Source: Heligmosomoides polygyrus polygyrus (Eukaryota > Nematoda > Chromadorea > Rhabditida > Heligmosomidae). Taken from it: a stretch of DNA of 64,000 nucleotides. A program made the position numbers and the translations under genes. The DNA lies in the NCBI GenBank assembly GCA_947396885.1, contig OX377202.1, positions 29,317,407-29,381,406 of the forward strand, read 5' to 3'. The notes beneath the pieces are model-generated. The model was not told the origin of the DNA and made no database searches. It was given only the letters and a program-made list of their open reading frames with translations. Positions 27,601 through 39,600 of this stretch are shown here, one piece after another; the first letter of the stretch is position 1; each line of letters begins with the position of its first letter.

Positions 27601-30600
27601 TCTTGGACCTTGCGCTTGAATTGAGTTCCACTGAACTACTCTGGCATATGATAGCGACGCGTACGCAGACGCTGCAGGCATCAGCTCGAGAAATTCAACG
27701 ATGAACGGAAAAATAGGTGATGTAGATGATAGACTAAAACTATGGCGCCTTAGCATCTTTTAAAAGCGCTGGATAGACCTTCTTGAGTTGATTTTTTCAA
27801 AACCACACTCTTACGGAGAGCACTCGCCTGACCTCGGCAAAGCCAAACTGTATGAAACAGTAGCTGTACCGATCGGAACAGGCATGCAATAGAAAGTCGT
27901 CACGAAGAGGGCGCAATGAAGAAGCGTGGCAGCAAAGAATGAAGCGGAGAGATTGAATTCGAACGGCGCGACGTCATTAGTTCTGCATTGGGTGATTCCA
28001 GTTTATCCCCGACGGTGGCATTCACTGCAAAAACCTGGCCAGCCACGAATTGCTTTCAAAGAGAGAGGGAGCAGTTCGGTCGGCCGGACTGACGGCGGCC
28101 TGACTGTGGCACGTCCTTCTCATTTCAAGGACGTCGTGTGAATTTTCAAGAGCAACGTCGCTTGCGACAAGGCGAATATTGCTCGTCTAGGGGAAGGCGA
28201 GGATTGAGGATTCCTTTGCAATTTGTTTGAACTACGAGGCTTCGCGGATAATTTTTCTCTACAAACGTGAACACCAAAGAGATAGAACTGGAATATCATT
28301 CATTGAACACGCTCGGTACTGATTTTCTCATAAGCCGACTATCGACACGGCCAAAATTTGAAATACTCTCACGACTACATATGTAATAGTTTCGATTATC
28401 TGCGCTAATACGTCTAAAAAATCTTATGAAAAGGATATTATAGCTAACCTATATAGCGCCAAGTAACGCAGGAAAAAAGGAAAAGCATATGAAAGAAGAG
28501 AATAAAGCATCAAGAAGTCGTGCAAACTAGTCGCGCATACCAAGGAGGCCGAACCCTACAGTGCGACTGTCCTATACAAGTAAGAACTTTCTTTAACACT
28601 TTCAATAATAAAAAATGACCAATGTCTTGGTAAATTTGAAGCCAGAAGCCCTTCCGAGTGACCGCCTTGAAGCATGCGTGCGGGCGGCGGACTACAGAGA
28701 CCACAGACGGCGTCCAATTTCATAGTTTAGACGGGCGCTGCTGTTCTTGGAAACGCGCGAGAGCACGTTTCGATGTTTATTCAGCGTAGTGGAACGTAGT
28801 CCTCCGGCCATAACAATATAGTAGTTAAGAAGAGGTCGAAGCGCCCGCAGACACATCTCGTAACACAACGGACTTGAAGCAGAAGAACGTAGAAGGGCCG
28901 AGAGGTGGCATAGAGGTAGAGGAGCGTTTGTGGCGCAGTCGGAAGGAGGTGCTATTTCTCGCTTCCGCCCCAAAATTATTTAAGGCTCAGTTATCGCCCA
29001 CAACAAACAGGCCCTCCACACCAATGGATTGATGACCGCTGGCATAAATGCCCTAGAGGATAAAACAAAAAACGCTACTAATTTTCCCATCGTTTCGACG
29101 TCGCACTTCATTCTACAGTCCAAAAATCTCATTCAATCACGATATGTGTACCTACGAAGCAAGCACTACCGTTGTTTGCTACAAGAATCAACGTTTTTTA
29201 AATTCTTTTAATTTATTCTCATAAGTATTACGCAGCTGGCTCACCAATGGGAGCTCCTACCGCCTGACAAAAAAACCACGAGGCGCATTTCTACGTGCCT
29301 TTGCGATCCGGGCTAAATGACTGCTTTAGCCATATAGTTTAGTTCTTCCACATCAGTAGTGTCAACAAAAGAATTGAGTTAGGCTATATTTTGGCAAAAG
29401 CTTTATTAGGGGGGGGGGGGGCCAAAAGTAATGAGACACCCCATGCCGTGTCCATACATCTCGTGGCTGGAGTCTGGTTTTGTGCTTATCGTATTTATAT
29501 GTTTGTATGCTACTTACTGAAGCCCATCTGAGAAGTTACCACTTTCGCCCTTTCCAGAAGCATGCCAAAAACCCCAGCCTGTCTCATGCCGAAACCCCAG
29601 TCTGACGAGTCGACCTGTGTCGCGCAAATCTCCCCCAATTCCCAACCCCGAGCAGCCTGGGCTCAATATTCACGCAAGATGAGAAGTACGTCTTCTACCT
29701 TAACCCTGCCAAGCAGCGAGTCTGGGTGAGGCCTGGTGAATTGTTACCGACCTTCGTTCGGCGAGATGTTCACGGCAAGAAGCATCTTTGGAGCTTTTGG
29801 GTCTGCGCCCATGGATCGGTTTACCGGAGGCTGTTTCCCAAGAGCACCGCGATGAACTCCAAGGCCATGGTGAACGAAATAGAAGAGATGGGCCGGCGAC
29901 TCGCTCTTATTCATTCGCAGCGCTTCAAAAAGGTTCTCCTCTCCGACAACGCCGCACCCCATCGGGAACAAGTAAGCACGGATAAGCTTGGCCAGCTGGG
30001 CTACGTTCACATGCCTCACCCACCGTATTCGCTGGACATCTCTCCATGCGACTACCACTACTACTTGAGCCTACAGGACTTCCTAGTCGGAAGGGACACA
30101 AGAACCCAAGCAGTCCTTGACAGCCATATCGAGCAGTTGATCAATGATGATGATGAAATGATGATCAACACCAGGCTCAAGCAGTTCTGGAGGGATGGGA
30201 TCAGGAAGTTGGCTGAGCGATGGCAGTAGGTCCTTGCCCTTAATGGCAAATACACTCCTCAGCATCGTTGAGTTGTAATTGAGTTATAAGGAGATAAAAA
30301 AATTTTCATTTTGTCTCATTACTTTTGCCCCCCCCCCCCCCTAATACAATACCGCTCGCGCCGTACGGTCAAAAGTGGGCGAAAAAACGCCAACATAGCG
30401 TCGCAAAGCGTCGCACGCTCATAACTCCGTCAGTTTTAGGTTTCTTGAATAAAGGTTGGCACCATTCAATTCGCCTCTTCGAGATCGACACAAACATGTG
30501 TAAAACTTTACCGGAACACCCGTATTTTCGCCGTGGGTGGTCCAAAATTGGCTGGACGGGCGATTAGAGCAGCTTATTTCCCAGGATATGCGTGCTTTCG

Positions 30601-33600
30601 GGGTATCTCGAAGATGGCGTACGTCGCCAGTGCTCTGTCAGGCCAAGAATGCCCCGAGAGTGCGCCGTGCACAATGCATACAGAATCGATCCTATCAATC
30701 GAGTGAGCGAACGCATGTCCATTGCGCTTCTACCTTGTCTTACTGGGAAACGCGACGTTTTCAAGACTATTTCGAGCCGTTTGGAGAATGTTATCAGAAA
30801 TTTCCCGCCATCCCACTCAGGATTAGCTCCAATCTGTCCCAGCGAAACTTTGGTGTGCGCCGTGAACAATGCATACAGAATCGAACCTTTCAACGAGGGG
30901 GGACAGCTTGTAGATTGATCGTTTGGGGAGTTTTATCAGAAATTTCTTGCCGCCCTACTCAGGAATTGCTCCAAGGCTGTCCAGCGAGCCTTTGGAGTGC
31001 GCCATGAACAATGCATACAGAATCGAACCTTTCAATCGAGGGGGCGACCGCTCGCAAATTGCACGCGCGGGCGTGTTCGGAGCGCAATAGCTCTGTCAAG
31101 TTGGAACCTTTCAGGTTGCAGCTTGTAGATTTTGTAGGCAGTTGATCGTTCTGCTAGCACGCCAAAGCAGAATGGTTTAGCTTAGGAGTGGGCAATGTTG
31201 TAGGAGTGCGAAAATGCAGGTGAGGCTTGCGTGACGCATTTTTTTCCGAATTCCGTGGCCCACTGCGAGAAGACGCGGCGAGTTAACGGCCTTGAAATGC
31301 GTACGCAAACAGAGTACTTAAAGTACTTTACGAAGACATGCTCATAGCTCCTCAGCTGCCTGATCTGCCTTGGCCTCAGCTGCCGTTTTAGAGCGGCGAA
31401 AGCTAGCGGTTAGAGTTTCTTGCGCTCCTACTCGCCCAGATTTGAATCTTCGACACTCGCAATATCACCGTTCCGTTCAGCATGAAAAGCGCTATCGAAC
31501 GGTATCAATTTCGCCCGATTTTGGAAATTTCAACTTTTCGACTGTTTCCATCGAGGAGGTGGGCGCCCTAGGCCGAGCTGCGCGGATGATGACGTCATCG
31601 AAAACCGATATTTTCGAAATTGGCCAAATTTCCTCGTGCAAACTTCGTCCAAAATCGTCTAGGGGTTATTTGGGGCGCTGATTACGAATCCGACGTCCGT
31701 TTTTGAAAATTCCGTCGACTTCGGTAGGTTTTTGATTTTCTTCTGGATAATTGAGGGTGGTCGGGTCAGGATCGTCGATTTTGCTCAAAATTCGTATAGG
31801 GTCAGGGACTTATTCTGGGTGCCGAACACGATGCCGAAGTACATTTGGACGATTACGGCAGAAGACCGCTCATATCGATAATTGAGGATGATCGGTGATC
31901 CTGACCCGACCACCTTCATACGGGAAGTAACCTGCTGAAGTCGGCGGAATTTTCAAAAACTGACGCCGGATTCGTAACCAGCGCCCCAAATAACCCCTAG
32001 ATGACTTTGAACGAAGTTTGCACGAGGAATTCGGCCAATTTCGAAAATACCGGTTTCCCATGACGTCATCGTCGTGCAGCTCGGCGGCTGTGAGCAACGA
32101 TGCTCACTCGCAGGCATGCGTGCGGTCGCGGCGCGGCACTGCTGTCTGGGTCTCCTCTAGAATTCACAGATATTTTGAAGTCACAAAAAGGATTATCAAA
32201 TGCAATTTCTATGTGCTTCATATTTTTTTTTATGCATACGACCTTTAGGCGCTGCAACTCTGAATCTAAGAACAAAGGTCCCTCTTTCTAAAATTTCCAT
32301 AAGTAACTCATCATCACTCAGTTTTTGTTTTTCGATTCTTCTAATCACATAACTTCCATCAGTTCCCTTCCCCACTCATTTGGCTTTGTTTAATACCACT
32401 CGATCCATGTGCTTTAACATACGCTCATTTTACTCCAATCTACCAAACCACGCTTAGAGACCCTATTTTCCACTTTTGCACCCGCACTGTATCTGTCGCA
32501 ATGCACAGCTCCAGCGAGTTCGACCGAAACTCGTCCTCCTCAGCAGCGAGACAGTGGAGGCTCCTCCCAAGGCGAGGCACGCGCGCGCGACCGCACGCGT
32601 CAAATTCAGTATCGCTGCCGCCACCCCAGCTCGGCCTAGAGCGCCCACGTCCTCGATATTGTCAAAAAATCGATTTTTTTGAAATTGGTCGAGAGTGACA
32701 CCATTCGATAGAGATTTTCGTTATGAACAAAACGGTGTTATTGGCATTGTCGGAAACCCAAAGTATGGGCGAGTAAGAGGGCAGGAAACTTCAACCGCCA
32801 AGTCCGCCGCCCTAAAACGGCAGATGGAGTTAAGACAGTTCAGGCAGCTGAGGAGCTATGAGCATGTCTTCGTAAAGTACCTTAAGTGCTCTGTTCGCAT
32901 ACGCACATTTAGGCCGTTAGCTCTCCGCGTCTTCTCGCAGTGGTCCACCGAATTCGGAAAAAAAATGCGTCACGCAAGCCTCACCTGCATTTTCGCACCC
33001 CTATAACATTGGCCACTTCTACGCTAAACCATTCTGCTTTGGCGTGCTAGCAGACCATTCGACTGTCTACAAGACCTACAAGCTGCAACCTGAAAGGTTC
33101 CAACTTTACAGAGCTATTGTGCTCTGAAGACGCCCGCCCGTGCAATTTAGCGCAACAACGGTAGATGTTCTCCGCACTGCTGCTCGCCCAGATTACAGTT
33201 TTGCCAGTCGACACCATTCAATTCACCATGAAAAGCTCTATCGAATGTTATCAAGCGTGGCCCAACTCGAAGACATCAATTTTTCGATGACGTCATCGTC
33301 CTCCGTCGCTGCCTCGACCTCGATGCGAAATAGTCAAAAAGTTGATATTTCCAAAATCGGGCGAAATTGATACCGTTCGATAGCGCTTTTCATGCTGAAC
33401 GGAATGGTGATATTGCGAGTGTCGAAGATTCAAATCTGGGCGAGTAGGAGCGCAAGAAACTCTAACCGCTAGCTTTCGCCGCTCTAAAACGGCAGCTGAG
33501 GCCAAGGCAGTTCAGGCAGCTGAGGAGCTATGAGCATGTCTTCGTAAAGTACTTTAAGTAGTCTGTTCGCGTACGCATTTCAAGGCCGTTAACTCGCCGC

Positions 33601-36600
33601 GTCTTCTCGCAGTGGGCCACGGAATTCGGAAAAAAATGCGTCATGCAAGCCTCACCTGCATTTTCGCACCCCTATAACATTGCCCCCTCCTAAGCTAAAC
33701 CATTCTGCTTTGGCGTGCTAGCAGACCGATCGACTGCCTACAAAATCTACAAGCTGCAACCTGAAAGGTTCCAACTTGACAGAGCTATTGCGCTCCGAAC
33801 ACGCCCGCGCGTGCAATTTGCGAGCGGTCGCCCCCTCGATTGAAAGGTTCGATTCTGTATGCATTGTTCATGGCGCACTCCAAAGGCTTGCTGGACAGCC
33901 TTGGAGCTAATCCTGAGTGGGATGGCGGGGAATTTCTGATAACATTCTCCAAACGATCAATCTACAAGCTGTCCCCCTCGTTGAAAGGTTCGATTCTGTA
34001 TGCATTGTTCACGGCGCACACCAAAGTTTCGCTGGGACAGATTGGAGCTAATCCTGAGTGGGATGGCGGGGAATTTCTGATAACATTCTCCAAACGGCTC
34101 GAAATAGTCTTGAAAACGTCGCGTTTCCCAGTAAGACAAGGTAAAAGCGCAATGGACATGCGTTCGCTCACTCGATTGATAGGATCGATTCTGCATGCAT
34201 TGTGCACGGCGCACTCTCGGGGCATTCTTGGCCTGACAGAGCACTGGCGACGTACGCCATCTTTGAGATACCCCGAAAGCACGCATATCCTGGGAAATAA
34301 GCTGCTCTAATCGCCCGTCCAGCCAATTTTGGACCACCCACGGCGAAAATACGGGTGTTCCGGTAAAGTTTTACACATGTTTGTGTCGACCTCGAAGAGG
34401 CGAATTGAATGGTACCAACCTTTATTCAAGAAACCTAAAACTGACGGAGTTATGAGCGTGCGACGCTTTGCGACGCTATGTTGGCGTTTTTTCGCCCACT
34501 TTTGACCGTGCGGCGCGAGCGGTATTGTATGTTTGGGCTCGTTCCTAGCGTGGCCCGCCACACCCGAAGCCGGCGAAGCCGGCAAGCCTGGCGTGGCCCG
34601 CACGTCCAGCGTACGGCGCCGGCGAAGCCGGCGACGGACCCTGGCTAAGGAATCATCCGTAGCTACGTTTGGACTACGTTCCTAGCGTGGCCCGCCACAC
34701 CCGAAGCCGGCGAAGCCGGCAAGCCTGGCGTGGCCCGCACGTCCAGCGTACGGTGCCGGCGAAGCCGGCGACGGACCCTGGCTAAGGAATCATCCGTAGC
34801 TACGTTTGGACTACGTTCCTAGCGTGGCCCGCCACATCCGAAGCCGGCAAGCCTGGCGTGGCCCGCACGTCCAGCGTACGGCGCCGGCGAAGCCGGCGAC
34901 GGACGCTGGTTAAGGATAAACGCCTAACCCTTCGGTCACTATCCTCAGAATTTCATTCTACAATGTCATCGAAAAATTTCTTTTACTTTTCTTACCTTTA
35001 GAAAAACGCAGTAGGACCTTCAACACTAGAGCCCTTCCTTACTAACTGCTTTCTCTAGGGAAGTTACCACATCCCATTATCGGTTGGGGCTTGAATTTCT
35101 TTCGAACGGGCTGTAACAGCTGCGTTGTCATTTTGTTGTCGTCTGTCCAGGAAAGGTTTTTTCGCAGTTGCAGCCTTGCCCGGTTCGAATTTCTTCTTTC
35201 CAAGACATCCTGGCAATGCATTTGTCCCCTTCCCGCTGCTGTACTGATGACGTAGCCGTTCAGAGATTTGTTGGAAGTGCATTCGGCCAATGTCCCTACA
35301 TTTGTGCTCCACTCTGGCTCAATGAACGTCTGAAATTTTTCGAGGAAGTCTTTCGCCTACGAAGTTGATCGCTATTACACTGCGCAAGGGATTCTTTTTT
35401 ACATGCAACTGAATAGAAAAGATTTATCGAGTCTCAGTTCGTCCTCAAAAACAATTCTCACCGCCTTTCTTGTGATGTTTCTGAGCCACCAGCTTCATAT
35501 TTGATTTACAGCTTGTCTTCCACGGAAGACCACTTTGCGCACTTCGTTCGTTCCATGATTTCTCTGATGCTAAATTTTTTAGAATCCGCGGTTGTCAACA
35601 AGTTTCACCTGTACCACCTCTCGTCCCGTTGATCATCGACTTGCTTGAGCGGGCGCCAGCAGCGTCTTCCATTCGTCTCTGTCGCGTGTCAGGGTGGTCC
35701 ATATTCATTCTCCTCGCTCGAGGGACACCAAGAGCGTCATAACGGTCGTTTCACGAAGAAGCACCACTAATGCGTTGTGGGCGTCCTGGTGTTCTCTTGA
35801 CATCCCGCGGAATCCAGTCGGTGACGGCTTTCGTCCAGAGGGTGTCTGCGAAGCGCATTACGTGGCCGGCCCACCTAATTTTCGACGAATTGGCCCGTGC
35901 TACAGCGTCTCTGATCTTCGAACATCGGCGATCTCGGAACTACGGAGGCCTTCTCTCNNNNNNNNNNNNNNNNNNNNNNNNNNNNNNNNNNNNNNNNNNN
36001 NNNNNNNNNNNNNNNNNNNNNNNNNNNNNNNNNNNNNNNNNNNNNNNNNNNNNNNNNNNNNNNNNNNNNNNNNNNNNNNNNNNNNNNNNNNNNNNNNNNN
36101 NNNNNNNNNNNNNNNNNNNNNNNNNNNNNNNNNNNNNNNNNNNNNNNNNNNNNNNNNGTCGTGTCACATAAGCCTCACCTGCATCTTCGCAGAGCTGTAA
36201 CTTGGTCTAGTCATAAGCTACATTGCTGTGTTTCAGCGCGCTACTAGATCATATTACTGCCTACGGAATCCACACGTTCCAGCCAGAAAGATTTGAAGCT
36301 GACAGAGTTATCGCGCTCCGAACACGCCCGCGCGTGCAGTTTAGCACAACAACGGTCGATGTTCTCCTCGCTCTTACTCGCCCAGATTACAGTTCTGTCT
36401 GCTCTTGATAACACCTTTCAATACAGCATGAGAAGCTCTATCGAATGGTGTTAAGCATGGCACAATTTGAAGATATCGGTTTTCGATGACATCACCGTCC
36501 GCCTGCCGCGTCTCGAGCGGCCTCGTCCTCGATGGGAAACCGTCAAAAAATCGATGTTCCCAAAATCGGTCGATATTGGAACCATTCGATAGCGCTTTTC

Positions 36601-39600
36601 ATGGTGAACAGAGTGGTACCATTGCGAGTGTCGAAAACTCAATTCTGGCCGAGTAAGAGCGCAAGAAACTCTAACTGTTATCTTCTGCCGCTTCAAACTG
36701 GCAGCTGAAGCTAAGGCAGTTTAGGCAGCTGAGGTGCTCTGAGCATGCAGTCGTAAAGTATCCTAAACGGCCTGTTCGCCTACGCGTTTCGAGGTTTTTA
36801 GCTTGCCGCGTCTTCCCGCAGTGGTCCACCGAAATCGGAAAAAAATACGTCACACAAGCCTCACCTTCATATTCGCACCCCTGTAACATTGCCTCTTCCT
36901 AAGCTACCTCGCTCTACTTCAGCGTACTACTATACCGTTCTACTGACTACAAGATCCAGGAGTTGCAGCCGAAACGATTCGAATTTGACAGAGTTACTAC
37001 GCTCTGAAAACGCCCGCGCGTGCAATCTGCGAGCGGTTGCCCCACTCGATTGATACGTTCGATTCTATATGCATTGCTCCCGGCGCACTCCTAAGTCTCG
37101 CCGGAACAGAGTACAGCAATTCCTGAGTAGGGCAGCTGAGAATTTCTCATAAAGCTCCCTAAATGCTCACTCTACAAACTGTCCCCCCCCCCTCGATTGA
37201 TAGGTTCGATCCCATATGCATTGTTCACGGCGCACTCTCGGAGGATGCCTGGCATTACAAAGCACTTTACGCCATGCTTGAGGTGCTCCTTGAGCATAAA
37301 AGTCCTGGAATATAAGCTTCTCCAATAGCAAAAAGTCTGCCCCCGTCATTTTTGACCACCCACTGCGAAAATGCGGTGGTTTGGCGAAGCTTTACATATG
37401 GTTGTGTAGATCTCGAGGAGACGAATCGAACGGTACCAACCTTTTCTCAAAAAACCTCATATTAGAGGAATTGTGACCATGCAACGGTTTTTGACGCCTT
37501 GCGGCCGACAACTCGTCCGCGGCCGGCCTTCTCAATGGAGCGCAAGTTTTCAATTTTGGCCATTTTTGATCTTTCATATGAAATGTATATACCAAACGAT
37601 AGAGCTCGATCTCCTGAGCTCAAATATATTCTTGGTTTTTCGAATGGATGACTTTTGGGTGAGTTATAGCAAAAAGACGCAAAAATCGCAAAAGTGCGGT
37701 TTTTTCGGCGTCTATTCAAAAGACGCGTCCGGTACTGTATCAATCAGCTACAGCAGAGAGCGTTGCAAGTCTAGAAGGGAGGGTCCGTTCTCGGCATTCT
37801 TTATAAAGTCGAGAGGGCTTACTCAAAAAGTTTTGAAATGAAAAGTGAAGCACAACAGTTACACAACAGTGTTAGTTATATAGTCAGCATTCACATAAAT
37901 TCATAACTACATACAGGAAAACATCTAAGCTTGTTGACAGGGATAAAGCTTTCATATGTGGCAGAGGCACCAGGTGGCCCCACCTTTCCTTCTGCATCCA
38001 CAGAAATATCACAAAAAGCTGCTTTTCTGCATGGTTCAAAATGAATTCACAGAAGATTTTATAGGAGAAGTAATGCGCAGTAGCGCTTTTCCAAGAACGG
38101 TGAGATAATCAAGTTTTGAAGATAAATACTACAGAGGAAAAACTGATGGATAGTAAAGTGGCCGTTTGGTTAGAGTTACGATCATGCTTTTACCAGTGAA
38201 GCGATAGCGAAACTTTTAATTTCCTCTCCATTTTATTGCAAAAAAAAACCTCGAATTTGCAAGAATCTCGAGAAGAACACAATAAGTGCGGCTTCAATAT
38301 GAAGAAGGTTAAAATTGCTGAGCAGCAGAAGCAGAAAGTAAATTGAACGAACCGTTGATGAGCTCTTTGCAGCGAGCCTTCGAGACGATGTCGTCGTCGA
38401 CTGCTAAAGTGACTGGGCCGATCTGTCCGGAAGGCGGCCTGAATCGGCTCGGAAATTGTGTTTCCGTTGCACGAATCTGAAACTGTATCCAATCAAAGTG
38501 GCCCGGAGACTGATGCAACTGAATGGCTTAATTGGGAAGCTGACGAAAAGGAACAGAATAGTAGAAGAGTCTATGAAAACGCCGTGGCGTGACCTAGCAA
38601 CGTGTTTAAATAGCTCAAAAGGTAGGAAAAAATTTGTCATTAAATAAACAAATATCTGTGGAGGACGATTTTACACTTGCTGATCTAGTGCATCATGATT
38701 ACACAATAAGGCTACGATGCTTCTTTCAATGAATTTCTAAGGTGTCTTGGACCTTGAGCATGAATTGAGTTCCACTGAACTACTCTGGCACATGATAGCG
38801 ACGGGTACGCAGACGCTGCAGGCATCAGCTCGAGAAATTCAACGATGAACGGAAAAATGGGTGATGTAGATGATACACTAAAACTATGGCGCCTTAGCAT
38901 CTTTTAAAAGCGCTGGATAGACCTTCTTGAGTAAATTTTTTCAAAGCCACACTCTTACGGAGAGCACTCTCCTGACCTCGGCAAAGCCAAACTGTATGAA
39001 ACAGTAGCCGTACCGATCGGAACAGGCACGCAATAGAAAGTCGTCACGAAGAGGGCGCAATGAAGAAGCGTGGCAGCAAAGAATGAAGCGGAGAGATTGA
39101 ATTCGAACGGCGCGACGTCATTAGTTCTGCATTGGGTGATTCCAGTTTATCCCCGACGGTGGCATTCACTGCAAAAACCTGGCCAGCCACGAATTGCTTT
39201 CAAAGAGAGAGGGAGCAGTTCGGTCGGCCGGACTGACGGCGGCCTGACTGTGGCACGTACTTCTCATTTCAAGGACGTCGTGTGAATTTTCAAGAGCAAC
39301 GTCGCTTGCGACAAGGCGAATATTGCTCATCTGGGGGAAGGGGAGGATTGAGGATTTCTTTGCAATTTGTTTGAACTACGAGGCTTGACGGATGCTGCGG
39401 ACATTTTTCTCTACAAACGTGGACACCAAAGAGATAGAACTGAAGGATCGTTGATTGGACACGCTCGGTACTGATTTCCTCATAAGCCGACTATCGACAC
39501 GGGGAAAAATTTGAAATACTCTCACGACTATTATGAAATAGCTTCGCTTATCGTGCGCTGATACGTCTGAAAAATCATATGAAAAGGATATTGTAGCAAA

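Larger units (their letters stand above)
26602..29408 (+). repeat. 2.8-kb segmental duplication, copy 1
   Basis: Aligns in the same orientation with 37738-40548 from CAATCAGCTAC to TATATTTTGGC.AAAGCTTT, with only a few percent differences plus small indels. It ends exactly at the TA where the mariner at 29409 begins; the sequence that follows copy 2 is not found on the other side of that transposon. Contains the conserved exon 27164-27331. Confidence 0.92.

Noticed and set aside
27568..27756. 62-codon frame conserved in both duplicates
   Set aside because: All differences from 38712-38900 change the amino acid, opposite to the pattern of the true exon nearby.
33840..34310. 156-codon plus-strand open frame and its near-identical minus-strand twin at 30537-31007
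   Set aside because: Both are translations of the palindrome arms built from the ~146-bp repeat; every frame of the unit tends to be open, and the peptides repeat internally.
34541..34915. CRISPR-like array
   Set aside because: The units are contiguous tandem repeats with no unique spacers, in a eukaryotic sequence.
35694..36200. Long plus-strand frames around the second gap
   Set aside because: They run through 200 N and the readable part is antisense to an RTE reverse transcriptase.
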